Made by a program: the position numbers and the translations under genes. A stretch of DNA of 52,050 nt from WJKG01 sp964627305. Its GTDB lineage: Bacteria; Zixibacteria; MSB-5A5; GN15; FEB-12. Under the pieces are notes generated by a model, which saw only the letters and a program-made list of their open reading frames with translations, was not told where the DNA came from and did not search any database. The DNA lies in contig CAZVHP010000015.1 of assembly GCA_964627305.1 (NCBI GenBank), positions 1-52,050 of the forward strand, given 5' to 3'. Shown here piece after piece: positions 41,474-50,700 of the stretch (the stretch's first letter is position 1; each line of letters begins with the position of its first letter).

Positions 41474-43330
41474 TTACCCCGTCGTGAAGATTTCTTTGAA
41501 GTCGGCCCCCGTAGCGGTGAGCACGAAGTTGAGCTCGATGAATTCCGCCGTCTTGGTGGGCTTGACGAAGATGCGCGCCACGAGCTCGTTCCGGTCGATC
41601 ACGGTCGGGGTGTTGGTCTCCTCGTCGCATTGGACGGCGAAGTCGTAGAATCCGCCCTTGTCCTTGATGTCCTGCAGGAACGGATTGACCAGCCGGACTA
41701 ACGACCGCCAGGTTTGCGGGTTGTTGGACTCGAAGACCACGAAGCGGGAAGACTCGGCGACGGCCTCCTCGATATACATCATCAACCGCCGGACATTGAC
41801 GCGGTCCAAGGCCGACGGCTGGCTCTGCAACGTCTTCTGGCCCCAGATATTGATTCCGCTGTCGGGAAAGGAGGCGATCACGTTGACGCCCTCCGGATAG
41901 AGAACGTCCCGTTCGCCGCGGCTGGTTCTGTATCCCAGGGACAGCGCGTTGAAGATGCGTCCGCGGTCGATGCCCGCAGGGGCGTACCATACATAGCTCT
42001 TCTGATCGCTGCGGGCGAAACAGCCGGCGATGGCACCGCACGGCGGAATCAGTTTCCGCTTGCCCGTGACCGGGTCGTTGATCTCGATCCAGGGGTAGTA
42101 GAGCGCCGCGTAGGACGAGTTGAACGCCGCATGGTTGTACATGCCTTGTCCCTTTCGGAAATCCACCGCTTCGAGCGGTTCCAGCATGAGCGGCGTTTCG
42201 GCGAGGAGCATCAGGTCCTTGCGGTTCTCCGCGTAGGCGACACCGGCATGAATCACCTCCGCCGTGGTCACGCCCGGCACCATGATCATGTTGAGCGCGT
42301 CGATCTCGTCGAAAGCGTAGTAGCCGGTATGCTGCGACGGGTCCCCGGTGTAGTCGGCGTCGTCAAGGCCCGTAAGCCCGTCGTCGCCTCCGGAGAGAGC
42401 GCTCAAGCCGGTCGTCGGACGATCCTCCGCGACGCCTGAAGACGCTCCGAGATCTTCGACGGTGATGAAATCGGAACGCTCGTTGACGGCCAGCTCGACA
42501 TGGTTCGGAGCAGCCTCGTCCATGGACAGGTCTTTGAAGACCTCCACGACATCATCCTTGTAGCGGACCACGAGGTTGAACGATCCCGCAGGATCGAGCG
42601 ATCCGTCTTCGACCTGGACGCTGATGCAGTCTCCCCAAACGCCTTCATTCGCTGCGAATACGCGTAGGGTGTCCTGGGCGTCCTGGCCGCCTGTTAGGTT
42701 CGCCGCCGCGGCCGGCTGCACGACACCGATCTCCTCGGAAGCTGTCTGGACCAGAGCGTCGGCCTCCGCTTTCGCGGCGATGGCGGATACGACCTGATCC
42801 GCCGTTGCTGACGGGTCCCCGGCGCTGTCGGTCGAGAGGTTCACCGTGATCGCCTGGCCGCTGACATCCACCGAAAGAGGCGTATCGGTCCCGGAAGCGA
42901 TGAGTTCGACGGTGATGCCGTTTCCGGCGGCACCGGCCTGCCGTGCCGTCCAGGTAATGCGGTCGGTCCCCTCGGTGCCGGTCTCGAGCGCCGCTGCGGC
43001 CGCACGTCGGTCCTTCAGCGTCGCCGAGGCCTTCACGGCGGTCAGACTGTCTCTGTCCGTCGGATCGAAAAGGTGGGCGATACGGTTCACATAGAGCACC
43101 GAACCGCCGTTGTCGAAAAAGGCTCGTGCGGCGTAAGCCAGGTGGCTGGCCTGCAGATAGGAGCCGAATTTGTTGATGAACTGTTCCCAGCTGGTGACCA
43201 GTACCGGTTTGTTGATCGGACCGCGCTCGGCCACGCCCACCATGCCGCAAGAGGAAGTGGAGATCTGTTTCACATAAAAGCTGAAATCGATTTCCCGCGT
43301 GTAAACGCCGGGTGAAAGATATGTCGCCAT
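41474..43330 (-). CDS. Contractile tail sheath protein
   Basis: 618 residues. The N-terminus TYLSPGVYTREIDFSFYVKQISTSSCGMVGVAERGPINKPVLVTSWEQF is the sheath signature; the C-terminal domain carries GINIWGQKTLQSQPSALDRVNVRRLMMYIEEAV and FLQDIKDKGGFYDFAVQCDEETNT, the conserved region that joins neighbouring subunits. It makes the contracting outer cylinder. A middle insert with Ala/Asp-rich strands projects outward in such proteins. GGAGG precedes the ATG. Confidence 0.95.
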   Translation of the reverse strand: MATYLSPGVYTREIDFSFYVKQISTSSCGMVGVAERGPINKPVLVTSWEQFINKFGSYLQASHLAYAARAFFDNGGSVLYVNRIAHLFDPTDRDSLTAVKASATLKDRRAAAAALETGTEGTDRITWTARQAGAAGNGITVELIASGTDTPLSVDVSGQAITVNLSTDSAGDPSATADQVVSAIAAKAEADALVQTASEEIGVVQPAAAANLTGGQDAQDTLRVFAANEGVWGDCISVQVEDGSLDPAGSFNLVVRYKDDVVEVFKDLSMDEAAPNHVELAVNERSDFITVEDLGASSGVAEDRPTTGLSALSGGDDGLTGLDDADYTGDPSQHTGYYAFDEIDALNMIMVPGVTTAEVIHAGVAYAENRKDLMLLAETPLMLEPLEAVDFRKGQGMYNHAAFNSSYAALYYPWIEINDPVTGKRKLIPPCGAIAGCFARSDQKSYVWYAPAGIDRGRIFNALSLGYRTSRGERDVLYPEGVNVIASFPDSGINIWGQKTLQSQPSALDRVNVRRLMMYIEEAVAESSRFVVFESNNPQTWRSLVRLVNPFLQDIKDKGGFYDFAVQCDEETNTPTVIDRNELVARIFVKPTKTAEFIELNFVLTATGADFKEIFTTG

Positions 43331-43333
43331 GGT

Positions 43334-43606
43334 CTACCTCCGCTTGCGCCGTTTGGGCTTGGGTTTTCCGCCGTCTTCCTGTTCCGGCGGTTCATCGAGC
43401 GGCTTCTCAGAACGGGGGATCGTTTCCGGCGGTGCCGACCCTCCCGAAAGCGAGACGAGACCACGTTTCGCCGCGGCTTCGATCTCGGGCGATAGGTCGT
43501 CGTCGCTGATGCTTCTGATTTCACGGGGATTCAGGTGCAGGCCCCGACCGTCGCCCGCGAGGTGCAACGTCAAAGGCTGAAAGAGCAGATTTTTGATTTC
43601 GATCAC
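43334..43606 (-). CDS. Small unknown protein before the sheath
   Basis: 90 residues with a GTG start (AAGGAGG 7 bases upstream). The N-terminal half (IEIKNLLFQPLTLHLAGDGRGLHLNPREIRSIS) looks like one small beta domain; the C-terminus is Pro/Lys/Arg-rich (GGKPKPKRRKRR). It lies 3 bases before the sheath gene and is a conserved type of position for tail-terminator or sheath-linked small proteins, but no family is recognised. Confidence 0.65.
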   Translation of the reverse strand: MIEIKNLLFQPLTLHLAGDGRGLHLNPREIRSISDDDLSPEIEAAAKRGLVSLSGGSAPPETIPRSEKPLDEPPEQEDGGKPKPKRRKRR

Positions 43607-43623
43607 GACAGTGCCTCCTTATT

Positions 43624-44172
43624 TCATGGTGTGTAGAGCCGGTCCTCCTCCACGCCGTCCCGGAACTCGAATTTCCTGTCCTTGACCAGCGGGCCCGTCA
43701 GCACGACGCCGTCGTAGACGGGGCAGTCCTCGATTCGACATCGGCCGCTGCTCTGGCGGAGGTCCGACAGGTTCACGCGGCGCAATCCACCGAGCGGGGT
43801 GATCTCGGTGAGATTTATCGTCCCGCGGTCTTCCACGATCAGAACCGGGTGGCGTTGGTAGAATCGGGCGACGTTTTCCTGCAGATCGAGCAACTCGCCT
43901 TCATGTGCGGCGGTGACGATGACGTCGAAATCCAGGTGATAGAGGCGCGGATGGCGGCATTCTTCGTAGCTCAGGTTCGGAACGTCCTTTTCCACCATGC
44001 GCGCTTGGGTGCGGCGGTCGCCGTTCTCGACAAGTGTGGGGCCCTGGAGGATGAGGCTGGGAACCTTGGGCACTTCGAACACGTCGTCCGCGGCGACAAG
44101 CACCGCATCCGGGTCGATCTCCGCCTTGACCAGGCGGATGAAGCTTTCAACAACGATTCGAACGGTTTCCAA
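43624..44172 (-). CDS. Probable head-tail neck/tail-completion protein
   Basis: 182 residues from a TTG start with GGAGG 9 bases before. Strands such as VPSLILQGPTLVENGD and YHLDFDVIVTAAHEGELLDLQENVARFYQRHPVL fit small tail-terminator-like proteins of the neck (gpU/gp15 kind) by size and position, directly after the gp10-like gene and before the sheath. It is the first gene after promoter-like copy 1. The family is not certain. Confidence 0.6.
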   Translation of the reverse strand: METVRIVVESFIRLVKAEIDPDAVLVAADDVFEVPKVPSLILQGPTLVENGDRRTQARMVEKDVPNLSYEECRHPRLYHLDFDVIVTAAHEGELLDLQENVARFYQRHPVLIVEDRGTINLTEITPLGGLRRVNLSDLRQSSGRCRIEDCPVYDGVVLTGPLVKDRKFEFRDGVEEDRLYTP

Positions 44173-44242
44173 GGTCCGGCACCTCCGGTTTCAAAGGCCG
44201 CCCGCCGCGATACCCGCGAAACGGACAGTTATGCTTCCGCTG

Positions 44243-44274
44243 GATATCTACCGGAGCGGCTTGGGAAGTGTCGG
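44243..44274 (-). promoter_or_regulatory. Phage promoter-like 32-bp element, copy 1 (upstream of tail genes)
   Basis: Minus-strand reading: CCGACACTT, 11 bases, CCGGTAGATATC. It lies in the 109-base gap between the gp10-like gene and the neck gene, the natural border between head and tail modules. It agrees with copy 3 in all 21 bases of its two conserved blocks. Confidence 0.65.
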
Positions 44275-44281
44275 GCAGGGA

Positions 44282-44767
44282 TCAGAGCACCGTGCGGATG
44301 GCCTGCCGGTAATTCTCGATGACCTGTTTGCGATACTTTTCCATGGTGGGATGAAGGAAGGGACGGGGCGGGATGACGATGACCGCTCCGTTCGGGTGCT
44401 GAATGGTGGCTCCGTACTCCATCACGGCACCGATATTCACCAGATCGTCGCCGTCCTTGTTGACGGTGCCTCTGAGCAGTCCGACAAAAGCCCGATCAGC
44501 CAGAATGCATTGGGTGATGGAATTGACCAGGAAGCCGGTATCGATCAGGGCAGAGCTTCCGCCCTTGCGCTTGATGGTGCTTTCGGCGAGTTTGACGAAT
44601 GGCTTTCCGCCGGGAGCCTGGCTGCGGATGCCGCGCTTGATCTCCCGGACCAGGAGCAGCGCATTCTTGATCGTCGCCTGACGCAGGGCGAGGGCGAGAC
44701 GGGGGCCGGGGTTTGCGGCCAGCTTCGCCTTGGCCTTGTCCCAGTCTCCGAAACGTTTAACTCCCAT
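44282..44767 (-). CDS. Head-tail joining protein, HK97 gp10 / virion morphogenesis type
   Basis: 161 residues. LALALRQATIKNALLLVREIKRGIRSQAPGGKPFVKLAESTIKRKGGSSALIDTGFLVNSI, then EYGATIQHPNGAVIVIPPRPFLHPTMEK, matches the HK97 gp10/virion morphogenesis family. These proteins cap the head-tail junction. The ATG overlaps the previous gene by 11 bases. Confidence 0.85.
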   Translation of the reverse strand: MGVKRFGDWDKAKAKLAANPGPRLALALRQATIKNALLLVREIKRGIRSQAPGGKPFVKLAESTIKRKGGSSALIDTGFLVNSITQCILADRAFVGLLRGTVNKDGDDLVNIGAVMEYGATIQHPNGAVIVIPPRPFLHPTMEKYRKQVIENYRQAIRTVL

Positions 44768-45119
44768 GCAGCCGGACCAGTTTGAGGACCTTGTGGGTGA
44801 TTACGCCGAACAGGCGCTCTTCTTCCACGGTTTGAATACGGAATGCGTCTGCGCCGGTCTGCACGCGATCTTCCGGTCGAACATCCTGGACCGGCAGAAC
44901 ACACGCCACGGCGTCGATCTTGTTGTTCAGGTCCTCCGGTGGAGTCTCGACGAACTCGAGCGGAAAGGTCCCGATTTCCTCGAAAACGGCGTCGTCGGAG
45001 CCATAAAGTCGCTCGCCGTGAACGGCACGCAGAAGCATCGCCTCTTGTCCGAACGCCAGGATGAGTTCTTTCACATCATCGGCGGCGCGGATCTTTTCCT
45101 GGTCGCTCAAAAGAGTCAC
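44757..45119 (-). CDS. Unknown neck-region protein
   Basis: 120 residues from a GTG at 45119 that overlaps the upstream stop (GTGA). It is a compact alpha/beta protein (LLSDQEKIRAADDVKELILAFGQEAMLLRAV ... NKIDAVACVLPVQDVRPEDRVQTGADAF) and resembles by size and order the head-tail connector of the gp9/gp16 type. The C-terminus is LVRLHGS. The same frame is open further upstream but that part overlaps the next gene and is not used. Confidence 0.6.
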   Translation of the reverse strand: MTLLSDQEKIRAADDVKELILAFGQEAMLLRAVHGERLYGSDDAVFEEIGTFPLEFVETPPEDLNNKIDAVACVLPVQDVRPEDRVQTGADAFRIQTVEEERLFGVITHKVLKLVRLHGS

Positions 45120-45568
45120 AGATCGCTTCCTTGCTCGTAAATCACCGGGGCGAGACCACCAGGCGTGATGATGTAGTCCTCGGGCGACGCAGCGGCTCCC
45201 GGTTTGATATCGCTCAATCGCTGCTTGTAGACGGCCTTCAGGTCCTCTTCGAGTTCGGCCCAGTGTTGGGGCTGCTTGGTTTTGTCTACCCGTTTGTCGC
45301 CGCTCGAAAACGAGAACGCGTTCGCCGTGGTCGCACGCATGACCTGGCATGCATGAATCTGGCCGAGCAGCAGAAGCAGTTCGAGCGTTTCCCCTTCAGG
45401 CTCCGGAACGATCTCGCCGTTTGCGACCGAAAGGGATATTTCCAGATCACGGGCCAGTCGGTGGACGCCTTTGAGGATGCAGCGCTGCAATACCTCGTCG
45501 GTGAACAGCTCACCGGCAGGGTCCGACAGGTCGGTTCTCAGTGTTGCAACGAAATCACTCAGCGCCAC
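45116..45568 (-). CDS. Probable head-tail connector, gp6-like
   Basis: 150 residues, GTG start overlapping the previous gene by 14 bases. ALSDFVATLRTDLSDPAGELFTDEVLQRCILKGVHRLARDL is the helical start seen in gp6-like connector and adaptor proteins, and the rest (MRATTANAFSFSSGDKRVDKTKQPQHWAELEEDLKAVYKQRL) is common in such proteins of contractile phages. It probably forms the ring below the portal. The family call is moderate. Confidence 0.6.
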   Translation of the reverse strand: MALSDFVATLRTDLSDPAGELFTDEVLQRCILKGVHRLARDLEISLSVANGEIVPEPEGETLELLLLLGQIHACQVMRATTANAFSFSSGDKRVDKTKQPQHWAELEEDLKAVYKQRLSDIKPGAAASPEDYIITPGGLAPVIYEQGSDL

Positions 45569-45926
45569 CGTCCACCTCCGCCAGTCGCTTCTTCAGCGCA
45601 TCGATGACCGTGCGCCGCTTTTCGTTGGCAAGGTGGGCTTTGAGCAGGTCCGTATCGCTTTCAGTACCGATCCGGGAAATCGCTTCTGTCGCCGTCACTT
45701 TGGACAGGTCGCTCTCGTCGGGTTCCTCGGGGGGATGTTCCGGCTTTTCAGATGGCTGCGACGCCTTCGTTCCCTCTTGGCCGATACGGGTCAGGTGTCC
45801 CGCGGACAAGGCCTGTTCCATGTGGGCTGTCAGATATTCGACCTCCAACACCTCGCCAGGCTCGAGACGCAGTCGCGCATCGGCTATGATGAGGACGCCC
45901 GGACGGACGTTTTTCACCTTATTCAT
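45555..45926 (-). CDS. Small unknown protein after the capsid gene
   Basis: 123 residues: an N-terminal beta part (NVRPGVLIIADARLRLEPGEVLEVEYLT), a Pro/Glu-rich linker (PSEKPEHPPEEPDE) and a C-terminal helix (LLKAHLANEKRRTVIDALKKRLAEV). The N-terminal piece resembles small head-completion proteins. GGAGGTGA precedes the ATG by 7 bases. No defined family. Confidence 0.6.
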   Translation of the reverse strand: MNKVKNVRPGVLIIADARLRLEPGEVLEVEYLTAHMEQALSAGHLTRIGQEGTKASQPSEKPEHPPEEPDESDLSKVTATEAISRIGTESDTDLLKAHLANEKRRTVIDALKKRLAEVDGGAE

Positions 45927-45941
45927 TTGGAATCACCTCCA

Positions 45942-46805
45942 TCAGCCGAGAATCTTGATCTTGGCCACGACATCCGGGCGGGTTACGCCATGTCCCATTT
46001 CAGACCAGACCAGCCAGCCGGTTTTGAAACGGGTCTTCTGCTCGATGGCTTCCGTCTTGAGGTTTTCCCTCACCGGCATCTTGCCCACCTCCTCGTCGGG
46101 AATGAGCAACACTTCATCGAGGGACTGGGCCGCGGTGAGCAGAATGCCACCGGTACCGTAGTTCTTGATCACTCCCTTGGCGCGCAGCTCGGCCTTGGTT
46201 TGAGGATCGAGGTTCCAGCCGCGCAGATCGTTGAACCGCCGGCCCCGCATGACGATGTACTTCACGGAAAGTTCGAGGTCCTCGATGATCGAAACGGCCT
46301 CGTTCAGGGCTTCCTCGGTCAGCGTGTTGCCGGTGACCTCGACGGTGTTTCCCGCCGGGACCGAAGCGGAGAGCACGGTGATGGTCCGCTTGTCGATCTC
46401 CTTGCGGATTTCGTCGGCCGCAGAGGTCTGAATGTCCATCAGCGTACCGATATTGCCGTTCTTGAGCACCGACACGTCGACCATCGGCGCGGAATGGATG
46501 CGGTGGGTGGGAAACTCTACCTCGTCCTTTCCCAGTTCCTGTTCCTGGGCTTCGCCCTCGTTACTGATCCAGTACGCCTTGACCTTCGGCTTCTTCTGGT
46601 AGAGCGGACGCTCGCCCTTGGGAAGGGTATGGCGGGTCAGCAGCAGCGAGGAGATCTCCTTGCGCTTGATCTCCTGCTCGATGGGCGCGGCGATGGCCGC
46701 GGCCAGGGCGCGCATTCCCTCCGGGGATTCCAGCGCCTCGGACATCAGGCGTGCCATCGTTTCCATGTATTCCTGGCTATGCACGTTCACTTGGGTCGTC
46801 TCCAT
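45942..46805 (-). CDS. Major capsid protein, HK97-like fold
   Basis: 287 residues. A helical N-arm (residues 10-55) precedes a core containing KAYWISNEGEAQEQEL, LMDIQTSAADEIRKEIDKRTITVLSASVPAGNTVEV and VIKNYGTGGILLTAAQSLDEVLLIPDEEVGKMPV, in line with HK97-fold capsid proteins of contractile phages; the C-terminus GHGVTRPDVVAKIKIL fits the P-domain end. It lies directly after the decoration and scaffold-protease genes. AGGAGG before the ATG. The call rests on gene order and size as well as sequence. Confidence 0.8.
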   Translation of the reverse strand: METTQVNVHSQEYMETMARLMSEALESPEGMRALAAAIAAPIEQEIKRKEISSLLLTRHTLPKGERPLYQKKPKVKAYWISNEGEAQEQELGKDEVEFPTHRIHSAPMVDVSVLKNGNIGTLMDIQTSAADEIRKEIDKRTITVLSASVPAGNTVEVTGNTLTEEALNEAVSIIEDLELSVKYIVMRGRRFNDLRGWNLDPQTKAELRAKGVIKNYGTGGILLTAAQSLDEVLLIPDEEVGKMPVRENLKTEAIEQKTRFKTGWLVWSEMGHGVTRPDVVAKIKILG

Positions 46806-46824
46806 AATAGGTTTCCTCCTCTAA

Positions 46825-47187
46825 TCAGATCAGCAGCCGGAACTTGATCGTTCCGCCGGAGGCGGAGATGGCCCGGGCGATTACTTCCTCGCCGGCCTGG
46901 ACGCCCGCCGTGAGTTTGCCATTCGCCGAGACCTTCAGGTCGTCGCCGGGATTGACGGTCCCCTCGAAGACGTCGGTCTCGTAGACGCCGCCCATGCAGT
47001 AAATGCCGGGCATCTCGCCGTTGTTGTAGTCTTTGATCAGAATGCCGAACGACCTGGCCGTCGGGTCGGTGTTCACGGCGAACAGGTCGTCGCCGGAGAT
47101 CTTCACCACCTGGCCGAGTTGACCGTCACCCTGCATATAGCCGTCGCCGTAAGCGAGGCCGCGATGATTGGGATTGATGAAAGGCAT
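46825..47187 (-). CDS. Probable head decoration protein
   Basis: 120 residues, strand-rich with many Gly: GYMQGDGQLGQVVKISGDDLFAVNTDPTARSFGILIKDYNNGEM and ETDVFEGTVNPGDDLKVSANGKLT. Small beta-proteins of this sort between scaffold and capsid genes are usually decoration or capsid-stabilising proteins. AAGGAGG precedes the ATG. Confidence 0.6.
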   Translation of the reverse strand: MPFINPNHRGLAYGDGYMQGDGQLGQVVKISGDDLFAVNTDPTARSFGILIKDYNNGEMPGIYCMGGVYETDVFEGTVNPGDDLKVSANGKLTAGVQAGEEVIARAISASGGTIKFRLLI

Positions 47188-47202
47188 GTTCTTTCCTCCT
47201 TA

Positions 47203-47790
47203 TCAGTTGGTTGCGACGGGCTCGCCTGCGGCCGACGCCACACGGTGCCGATAGGCGGCCATGAAGCCGTTCTTGAGCTTGTCTTCGAGGCTGTTCTTCT
47301 GGTCGTCCACGTCCCTCGGTCGGACACCGGCGTCGCTGCGCATGGGGGTGTCCTTCTTCTGGGACTCGGCCTTTGTTTTCGCCTTGTCGGACTCCTTTCC
47401 GTCCTCCTCTTTTTGCTTTTCAGCCTTCTCGGCGTTTGACCGGATCATGCGATCCATGGCGGTCTCCGTGGCCGCGAAAGCTTCGTCCGAGAGCCCGGCA
47501 AGCCGTTCGATTTCCTTTTCGCGTTCCTCGTCTTCGCCGAAGGAGACATTCTGCTCCTCCATCTTGCGGATGAGCTTTTGGGCACGTTTGCGGTTGGCCG
47601 CAGCCTTGCGCTCGGCCTCCATCTCCTCCAGCTTTTTCTGCAAGGCGAGCACTTGCTGCTTGAGCTCCTGATTCTCTTTCTCAAGCTCCTTGACGCGCGC
47701 CTTGTCATCGACAGCGCCTCCACCGCCTTCGTCTTTCTTCTGAGCCGCGGCTTCGGCCGTCTCGCTTTTCGCTTTCTGCTTTTCGTCCAT
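47203..47790 (-). CDS. Nested scaffold protein from an internal start
   Basis: The last 195 codons of the fusion can be translated alone: AAGGAGGT lies 6 bases before an in-frame ATG at 47790 (residue 1092). The product MDEKQKAKSETAEAAAQKK... is almost entirely coiled coil (VKELEKENQELKQQVLALQKKLEEMEAERKA) with a polar Lys/Glu tail, the composition of a capsid scaffold. This copies the lambda C/Nu3 and similar protease-scaffold arrangements. Confidence 0.7.
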   Translation of the reverse strand: MDEKQKAKSETAEAAAQKKDEGGGGAVDDKARVKELEKENQELKQQVLALQKKLEEMEAERKAAANRKRAQKLIRKMEEQNVSFGEDEEREKEIERLAGLSDEAFAATETAMDRMIRSNAEKAEKQKEEDGKESDKAKTKAESQKKDTPMRSDAGVRPRDVDDQKNSLEDKLKNGFMAAYRHRVASAAGEPVATN

Positions 47791-50700
47791 CGGTGGACCT
47801 CCTTCTTCAACAGTTTCTATCTGATCGCCTTGCTCGGAGGCGACCTGGGTGATGCGGGCGTTATCATCGGCACCCTTGCGGTCGAGGAGGCCGAGACCGG
47901 TGAAAGTCACGCCGTGCAGAATCTCGAAGACTGGCTTTCCTTGGAACTCATTCCCCTTGTATTTGCGCAGGTGAATGCAGTAATCGTCTTTTGACTGCAC
48001 CCGTTTGCCGCAAACCGAGCATTCCCCTTCCTCGTAGTCGCATTCCATCGAGACCTGGTTGACAATCCCCTTCTTGATCAGCTTGTGGGCTAGTTGTGCA
48101 TGAAGACTGTCCGATACATACAGCTCTCCCACGCATTCGATCCGGCCACCGCTTTCGTCTTCGATGAACTCCGCCGAGACTACTCCGCCGACGATGTCCG
48201 TGAATTCCTGGGAATGCTTGAGATCGATCTTTTTATTGACGGCGGTCGTATAGCGGGCCGCAAGCTCCTCGGCCGTGAAGTGATCACCATTCTTGTTGGT
48301 GCCGACGCGGCAAAGGATGAATGTGAACTGTGGATCGCCCTCATTCTTGACAAAGTCCATTGCCTCGGCGTTAAGAGCCACGGGACTAGAAGCGTCAATC
48401 TCAACAGCGATGGACGTGTGGCAGGACGCCCGGGAATTGGCGGCCGCCGAACGAGGGGCGCTCCGGGACTTGGATGAAACGAAGAGCAGTTCCCGGGCGT
48501 GTTTGCCTTCCCTGCCGATATCCTTGGCGATGTTGTAATCGACTTCCATGCCGTGGACCCGGACCAGGCCATAGTGCTCGGCGAAGATCTCCTTGATCTC
48601 ATCTTCCCGCGGATAAGCCCGGTCGCGGTATGACAACAGCACGGTGCCGTACTTGCCGCGGGCATCAGCCGCCAGAGTCTCGAGCAGGGACCGTATCGAC
48701 TCCTTGGTGTATCGGGTTCTCGAAGGGAAATTCCTGCGCGGATTCGAATGGATCGCCTTGTCCGCCCAGCGGGTCATGAGACCTTCGATGAAATGCAGGG
48801 AATCCTCGTAGTCGTTGCTCCCGAACTCGGTCACATAGGGCGGATCGAGGTACAGGACATTCGATCCATACCGCCGGACGGCCTCGGCCGCATCCAGGTT
48901 GAACGCCTTGCACTCCTTGCCGTTGTCGAACACGAGGTTGTTGAGTTGCCGGATGGAACGCCTGAAGGATTCGATGAACTTCGACAGAGGCGGATTGGAC
49001 AGCTGCGACTGTTCCAGGCTGGCCGCCGTTTCCAGGTTTGCTTTTCGGTTCATCTTGGAGCGGGAAAACTGACCGAAGGCGCTCTTTGATTTCACGGTGA
49101 TTCCGAGTGCGGCCAACGCCAGGTCTTTCTTATATCCCGGCAACTTCTGGATGTTTGCCCACACCTGGTCCAGCCAGTGGAGCACCGGCTTGGTGTAGTA
49201 ATAGCCGTAGAAATGATCCACGATGAACGTCCCGGCGTCCGCGTTCGGGGCGAGCAGCCTCTCGACGTGCTCGTCGCTCAAGGTCTCACTGGAGTTCTCG
49301 ATAACGGCCCGCGCCAGGTGATAGGGAAAGCGCAGCAGGTCGTTGGCGATGACCTTCAGTCCCTTGCGCTTGAAGTGGTAGGCCACGTTCGCGCCGCCGG
49401 AAAAGGCGTCAAGAAGGCTTTCCGCGTCCTTGGGCACGTGACGCTCGATCCAGCCGAGCATCAGGTACTTGCTGCCCATGAAACCGGTGACCCGGACGGG
49501 GTCCGCCTTGCCCGCCTGACAGGTGAGCAGTTCGACGGAGTCCCCCAACGGGGCGTCGGCCAATGCACGAAGATTGGCATCCACCCGCAGGGCCGCATCA
49601 GCCGCCTTTTCCGCATCGTTCTTCCCGATCCATTCCTTGGCCCTTTCCATGGTCCAGCCGTCGGGATTCTGTTCCGTCTTGCGGGCGAACCGGTAGGCCT
49701 GAAGAACCATGGAGCGCGGATTGCCGCCTTCTGGCACGAACTCCTTCTTCAACCGCCCGATGATGATGGCCACGCCCTCGACCCCCTCGAGCGTCTTGCG
49801 TCGGAAGCTATCCGGTTCAAACTGCTCCGGGTCTCGGACACGGTAGCGGATTTCATTCTCCGTTTCCTCCCAGATCGCCTTCGCGGTCATGGTCTCGGTG
49901 GATGCGTCGGCGTTTGCCTTGGTAGACCGTCCCGCCGATCGCGAACAGATAAACAACCGTTCTTTGGCGTGGGAGGCGTCACCGTGGTGCGATGTGATGG
50001 CGTAGTGATGGTCGCGGGAACGCATGCTCGATTCGCGGTCAAGGCCCGTGATAATCTCGCGCATCTCCGTCTCGGTGGGGAAGGCGTGGTCGCGGTATGA
50101 AATCAACCAGTGCGGGATGTGTTTCGCGTTGCCGAGGAAGGTCTCGAAGAACTCGGCAGCGTTGGCGCGGGTCACGGTCTTGTGGTCGGTCTCGTAATGC
50201 TTGGTCTTGGAGTCCTTAACGAGCGTGAGTCCTTCCCAATAAGTCATCAGCCCTTCCACGAAGTGGTATGCCTTTTCGTAGTTCGTAGTCGAGAACTCCG
50301 TGGCGTAGGGCGGATCGAAATAGGCGAGATCGACCTTGGCTTCGGGCAGGAAGTCGTTGATATCCTTGCGGAATGCCTTGCATTCCTTACCGTTGTCGAA
50401 GATCAGGGCGTTGATGCGGGCCACGTTCTTGCGGAAACGGTCTTTGAACTCCTCAGGGGTGTCCTCGCGTTTGCCGTATGGGGTCGACGAAGAGAAATGC
50501 CCGAACCCGCCCTTGCCGGACATGCAGGTCTTGCCCAGGGCGAACAGGGCCAGGTCCTTCTTGAAGCCCGAGAGCCGGTCCACATTGGCCCGGATCGTAT
50601 CGATCAGGGCGTGGACGCCCTTGGCGAAAAAGATGCCCTTGAAGTTGTCGCGGACGAAGCTCCCGGCCCTGGAATTGTCGGCCAGCAGCGCCTCAAGGTC

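Noticed and set aside
49177..50100. Plus-strand open frame of 307 codons
   Set aside because: Antisense to the methyltransferase fusion; codon pattern follows the complementary gene.
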